From positions 1 to 23,546 of IMG/VR virus record IMGVR_UViG_3300020430_000816: a stretch of 23,546 nt of DNA. The stretch is one strand, 5' to 3'. The notes beneath the pieces were generated by a model. That model had not been told where the DNA came from, did not search any database, and was given only the letters and a program-made list of their open reading frames with translations. How positions within the stretch are numbered: the stretch's first letter is position 1; every line of letters begins with the position of its first letter. The position numbers were made by a program, and so were the translations under genes. Shown piece by piece: positions 20,776-23,546 of the stretch. This DNA is from a virus.

Positions 20776-22523
20776 GAAACTTATACATGTTCCAACCGCA
20801 ATATGCGGTAGAAGTTAGAAAGGAAGACACGTATTGGTTACCTTATAGTGTCGGTTGTCTTTGGGCATACTGCCTTCAATATGGTGACGTTGCTAGTGGA
20901 TATCACTTAAAAGATTTTATTTTTAAAAGAGAGAATCCTGAAGAACTTGTTGCACGATTAGTAGATCCAGTAGTTTGTGCATTCAGCACATACATTTGGA
21001 ATGAGCAATACAACTTGCACGTTGCAAAATTGATTAAAGAGAAATATCCATATTGTGTTATTGAATTTGGTGGTCCTCAAGCAACTGAAAAACTTGCAGA
21101 GTATGACTTCATTGATTGTATTATTATATCGGAAGGAGAGCAATCATTCTTGGATCTTCTTAGGAAGGTAATGATGCAAGAACCATATGAAAGAATATAT
21201 CGTAAAGAAAGAATAGAAGATCTAGACTTTCAAAGTCCATATCAACTGGGAGTGTTCAATAAAATAGTTGCAGATAATCCCGATGTTCTTTGGTCTATGA
21301 CGATAGAGACTAATAGGGGTTGTCCTCACCGATGCACTTATTGTGACTGGGGTGGAATGACATACCAAAAAGTTAAGCACTTTGAGTTAGAAAGAATTCA
21401 ACATGATATTGACTGGGCAGCAAGGAATAATGTTGGATTCATATTTAATGCGGATGCAAACTTTGGAATGTTCAAAGAAAGAGATCTTGAGATCGCCAAA
21501 CTATTTCGCGCTGCAGCAGATCGAGGTAAATTAGAAGCGATTAATGTTCAGTATTCAAAAAACTCAACAGAAGTTATTTTTGAGATTGCTCAAGTTCTCG
21601 GTGACATTAGTAGGGGTGTGACTCTCAGTGTTCAAAGTATGAATGAACCAACTCTTAAATCTATTAAGAGAAAGAACATGAGCATCAATAAAATATCTGA
21701 GCAGATTGAGAAGAGTAAAAAATATGGAGTTAAAACATACACCGAACTAATTTTAGGGCTTCCAGAAGAGACCTTGGATTCCTGGAAAGATGGATTCGCA
21801 CAAATCCTTGAATGTGGTCAACACGAATCTATTGACGTTTGGTTCTGTCAAATGTTTGGTGACACTGATTTGAATAGTGAATTATCTAGAGAAGTTTATG
21901 GGATCAAAACTATCAAAGCAGAAGATTACATGTCTTTCAGTAAAGATGAACATGATATTAAAGAAGTCATTGAGTTAATCTCAGAGACCAACACAATGAC
22001 TAATGATGAACTTATTGAAGCATATCTTTATGGTTGGTTAATCATTCAATTTCATATTGCTGGATACACTCAACTCGTTGCAAAACATCTCAATAGTCTT
22101 GGGATGGGGTATAGGTCTTTTTATGATAAATTGTTTGGTTATATAAAAAATGATCCTGGTGTTATTGGAGATCACTACAGAGAAATCGAAAGATCAGTGT
22201 CTCACTACATGAAGACTGGAAAAATCTTAGATCAAGGCAAGCACGGACACACTCTTCATGCTGCAAGTTTTGCCTTTATGTTCAGAAATAAAGAAAGTAT
22301 TTTTAATATTTTATCTGACTTGAATCTGGTTACTGATGATACTTTAAAACTTCAAAGAGCATTTATCTTTGATGAAGATACTGAGTACCCCTATCAACTA
22401 GAGTGTGGAACTGATAAGTACAATGTGGATACTGAGTTCAAAGAATTCGATAGAAATGACCCTCACACCGTATTCATTTTACGGCGCAAGGGTCTTCTAA
22501 AAAATCAATTGTCTAAAATTTAA
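20772..22523 (+). CDS. Radical SAM protein B, tandem paralogue of the upstream gene
   Basis: 583 aa. It is colinear with the upstream protein from end to end: LYMFQPQ...YWLPYSVGC, VCAFSTYIWNEQYNL, IEFGGPQAT, GCPHRCTYCDWG (cysteines C184, C188, C191), ADANFGMF, TYTELILGLPEET, WKDG, IDVWFCQ, EAYLYGW, GHTLH and a basic C-terminus RRKGLLKN. The duplication therefore covers all domains, including the unrecognised C-terminal one. No DxHxxG is visible here either. Translation is coupled to the first copy by ATGA. The stop codon shares TTAA with the stop of gp20 on the other strand. Keeping both copies intact suggests different substrates or a heteromeric enzyme. Confidence 0.88.
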   Translation: MRNLYMFQPQYAVEVRKEDTYWLPYSVGCLWAYCLQYGDVASGYHLKDFIFKRENPEELVARLVDPVVCAFSTYIWNEQYNLHVAKLIKEKYPYCVIEFGGPQATEKLAEYDFIDCIIISEGEQSFLDLLRKVMMQEPYERIYRKERIEDLDFQSPYQLGVFNKIVADNPDVLWSMTIETNRGCPHRCTYCDWGGMTYQKVKHFELERIQHDIDWAARNNVGFIFNADANFGMFKERDLEIAKLFRAAADRGKLEAINVQYSKNSTEVIFEIAQVLGDISRGVTLSVQSMNEPTLKSIKRKNMSINKISEQIEKSKKYGVKTYTELILGLPEETLDSWKDGFAQILECGQHESIDVWFCQMFGDTDLNSELSREVYGIKTIKAEDYMSFSKDEHDIKEVIELISETNTMTNDELIEAYLYGWLIIQFHIAGYTQLVAKHLNSLGMGYRSFYDKLFGYIKNDPGVIGDHYREIERSVSHYMKTGKILDQGKHGHTLHAASFAFMFRNKESIFNILSDLNLVTDDTLKLQRAFIFDEDTEYPYQLECGTDKYNVDTEFKEFDRNDPHTVFILRRKGLLKNQLSKI

Positions 22524-23546
22524 ACTATCTCGGGTGCTTCTGTGCTCCCTCCATCTTTTACTCCATCAAGATCTGGTTCTTGAATTGGAGCTCCCAAATC
22601 ATCTCCTCCAGGTTCCATTGGAGCTCCAGTTGCAGGATCAATAGGTGCATTAGGATCAGGAATAATACCTGCTTCAATTTCCCTCTTAATCAGTTTATCC
22701 TGTTCAATAATCTCTTCATCAGATTGACGGAGAATCTTACGACGGACATAATCCTGAGAGTAATACTTACCAATATAAGGTTCTGCAGTTGCAGCAATAT
22801 TGAGTCTCTCTGTCATCAACTCAGCATCTTTGAGTTCAGAGAAGTGATTATCATAAAGGAAGTCATATTGAATATGCTCAGACATTGTGTGCCAATCTTC
22901 TGGAGACACAATGTTCTTAAGAATAAGTTGAGTCTTGAGAAGATCGTTGAACATTGCAGAGAATCTCTTTCTCAATCTTCCAACAAACTTAGTGAACTTC
23001 AGTTCATCTCTTAAGATTTCAGAAGAACGACCAAGATTAAATCCTTCCTGACCACCAATTCTAGATGTAGGAACGTTCAAAGAACGGTAGAGTTTTTCTT
23101 GGAAGTATTTGATATCGGACAATTCTCCAAGATTCTGTCCGCCAGGAAGAGTTGAGATTTCTGTTCCACGACCACCTTCACGTCTAGGAAGCCAGAAGTC
23201 TTCAAGCATACTCATATACTTCTTATCATCACGGATTTCTCCAGTGTTTGCATCGTATACAAGTTTGTTACGATAACGCATCATAACATCGCGAAGGTAT
23301 TGCTCTGCTTTCATTTTGGGCAGATTACCAACGTCAATATAGAAAATCCGACGCTCAGGCGCTCTACTTAAACGGTAGATAACCAAAGAGTCTTCAATCA
23401 TACGAAGTTGATTAAGACCTTTAATTGCTTTGTGTAGATACGATAAAGTTAGATTCTTATTACGATCTACGAGACCAGATGTGCAATAAGTAATTGAATC
23501 TTTTGCAAACTTGATACCTTGAGATGCCTGATTAGATCCTCTATTT
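22520..23546 (-). CDS. 20: Portal vertex protein gp20, N-terminal part beyond window edge
   Basis: About 341 C-terminal codons are visible; the frame is open to the right edge, so the start is outside (T4 gp20 is 524 aa). The portal is the dodecameric ring through which DNA is packaged and to which the tail joins. Recognisable stretches are LHKAIKGLNQLRMIEDSLVI, YRLSRAPERRIFYIDVGNLP, MLEDFWLPRREGGRGTEIST and FQEKLYRSLNVPTSRIG, all typical of T4-like portals. The C-terminal tail is Pro/Gly/Asp-rich. An ATG at 23401 lies within the protein and is not the real start. Its stop overlaps that of the convergent radical-SAM gene in TTAA, with no terminator between them. Confidence 0.95.
   Translation of the reverse strand, partial: NRGSNQASQGIKFAKDSITYCTSGLVDRNKNLTLSYLHKAIKGLNQLRMIEDSLVIYRLSRAPERRIFYIDVGNLPKMKAEQYLRDVMMRYRNKLVYDANTGEIRDDKKYMSMLEDFWLPRREGGRGTEISTLPGGQNLGELSDIKYFQEKLYRSLNVPTSRIGGQEGFNLGRSSEILRDELKFTKFVGRLRKRFSAMFNDLLKTQLILKNIVSPEDWHTMSEHIQYDFLYDNHFSELKDAELMTERLNIAATAEPYIGKYYSQDYVRRKILRQSDEEIIEQDKLIKREIEAGIIPDPNAPIDPATGAPMEPGGDDLGAPIQEPDLDGVKDGGSTEAPEIV

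Noticed and set aside
1-23546. tRNA genes, CRISPR arrays, insertion sequences, integrase or attachment sites
   Set aside because: None was recognised on either strand; coding density is very high and the gaps are too short or are explained by promoters, hairpins and terminators.

Overview
The window is a segment of a T4-type myovirus genome, most probably a marine cyanophage. The signature core genes are all present and in the usual T4-like cyanophage order. Read leftward on the minus strand from the right edge they are portal gp20, a small prohead-core protein, gp21 protease, gp22 scaffold, gp23 capsid, gp3, UvsY, UvsW, gp55, gp47, gp46, gp45 and gp44. The CobS-like AAA+ ATPase beside a CobT-like VWA protein is typical of phages of Synechococcus and Prochlorococcus. 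No tRNA, CRISPR array, insertion sequence or attachment site was seen.

Layout. Positions 1-2500 hold the sliding clamp and its loader, with two tiny hydrophobic ORFs between them and a DUF3310-like gene upstream. Positions 2529-5815 hold the CobS/CobT-like pair, with G-run/C-run inverted repeats in the gaps. Positions 5871-9802 hold a nucleotide-sugar epimerase translationally coupled to the gp46/gp47 recombination nuclease. Positions 9802-12726 hold late sigma factor gp55, an Sm-like small protein, UvsW and UvsY. Positions 12723-18108 are the virion block: gp3, an SGNH hydrolase, a 57-aa ORF bracketed by two near-identical terminators, gp23, gp22, gp21 and a small core protein. CTAAATA/ATAAATA boxes resembling the T4 late promoter lie before several of these genes.

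Positions 18165-22523 are the standout region. This is a three-gene plus-strand cassette with one family-25-like glycosyltransferase and two tandem paralogous radical-SAM proteins of about 580 residues. It is wedged between the portal gene and the rest of the head operon. It appears to share a back-to-back late promoter (TATTTAGGATAAATA) with the head genes. At its far end its stop codon overlaps the portal stop codon in a TTAA tetranucleotide. The left edge cuts off the last codons of gp44 and the right edge cuts off the N-terminal part of gp20.

How the genes work together. gp44 (with gp62, outside the window) loads the gp45 clamp. In T4 the same clamp activates late transcription by RNA polymerase carrying gp55, which recognises the late boxes seen here. 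gp46/47, UvsW and UvsY carry out recombination-dependent replication. gp20 to gp23 build the head. The epimerase, glycosyltransferase and radical-SAM proteins look like accessory modification functions, probably of glycans or virion or host-surface molecules, but their substrates cannot be read from the sequence.
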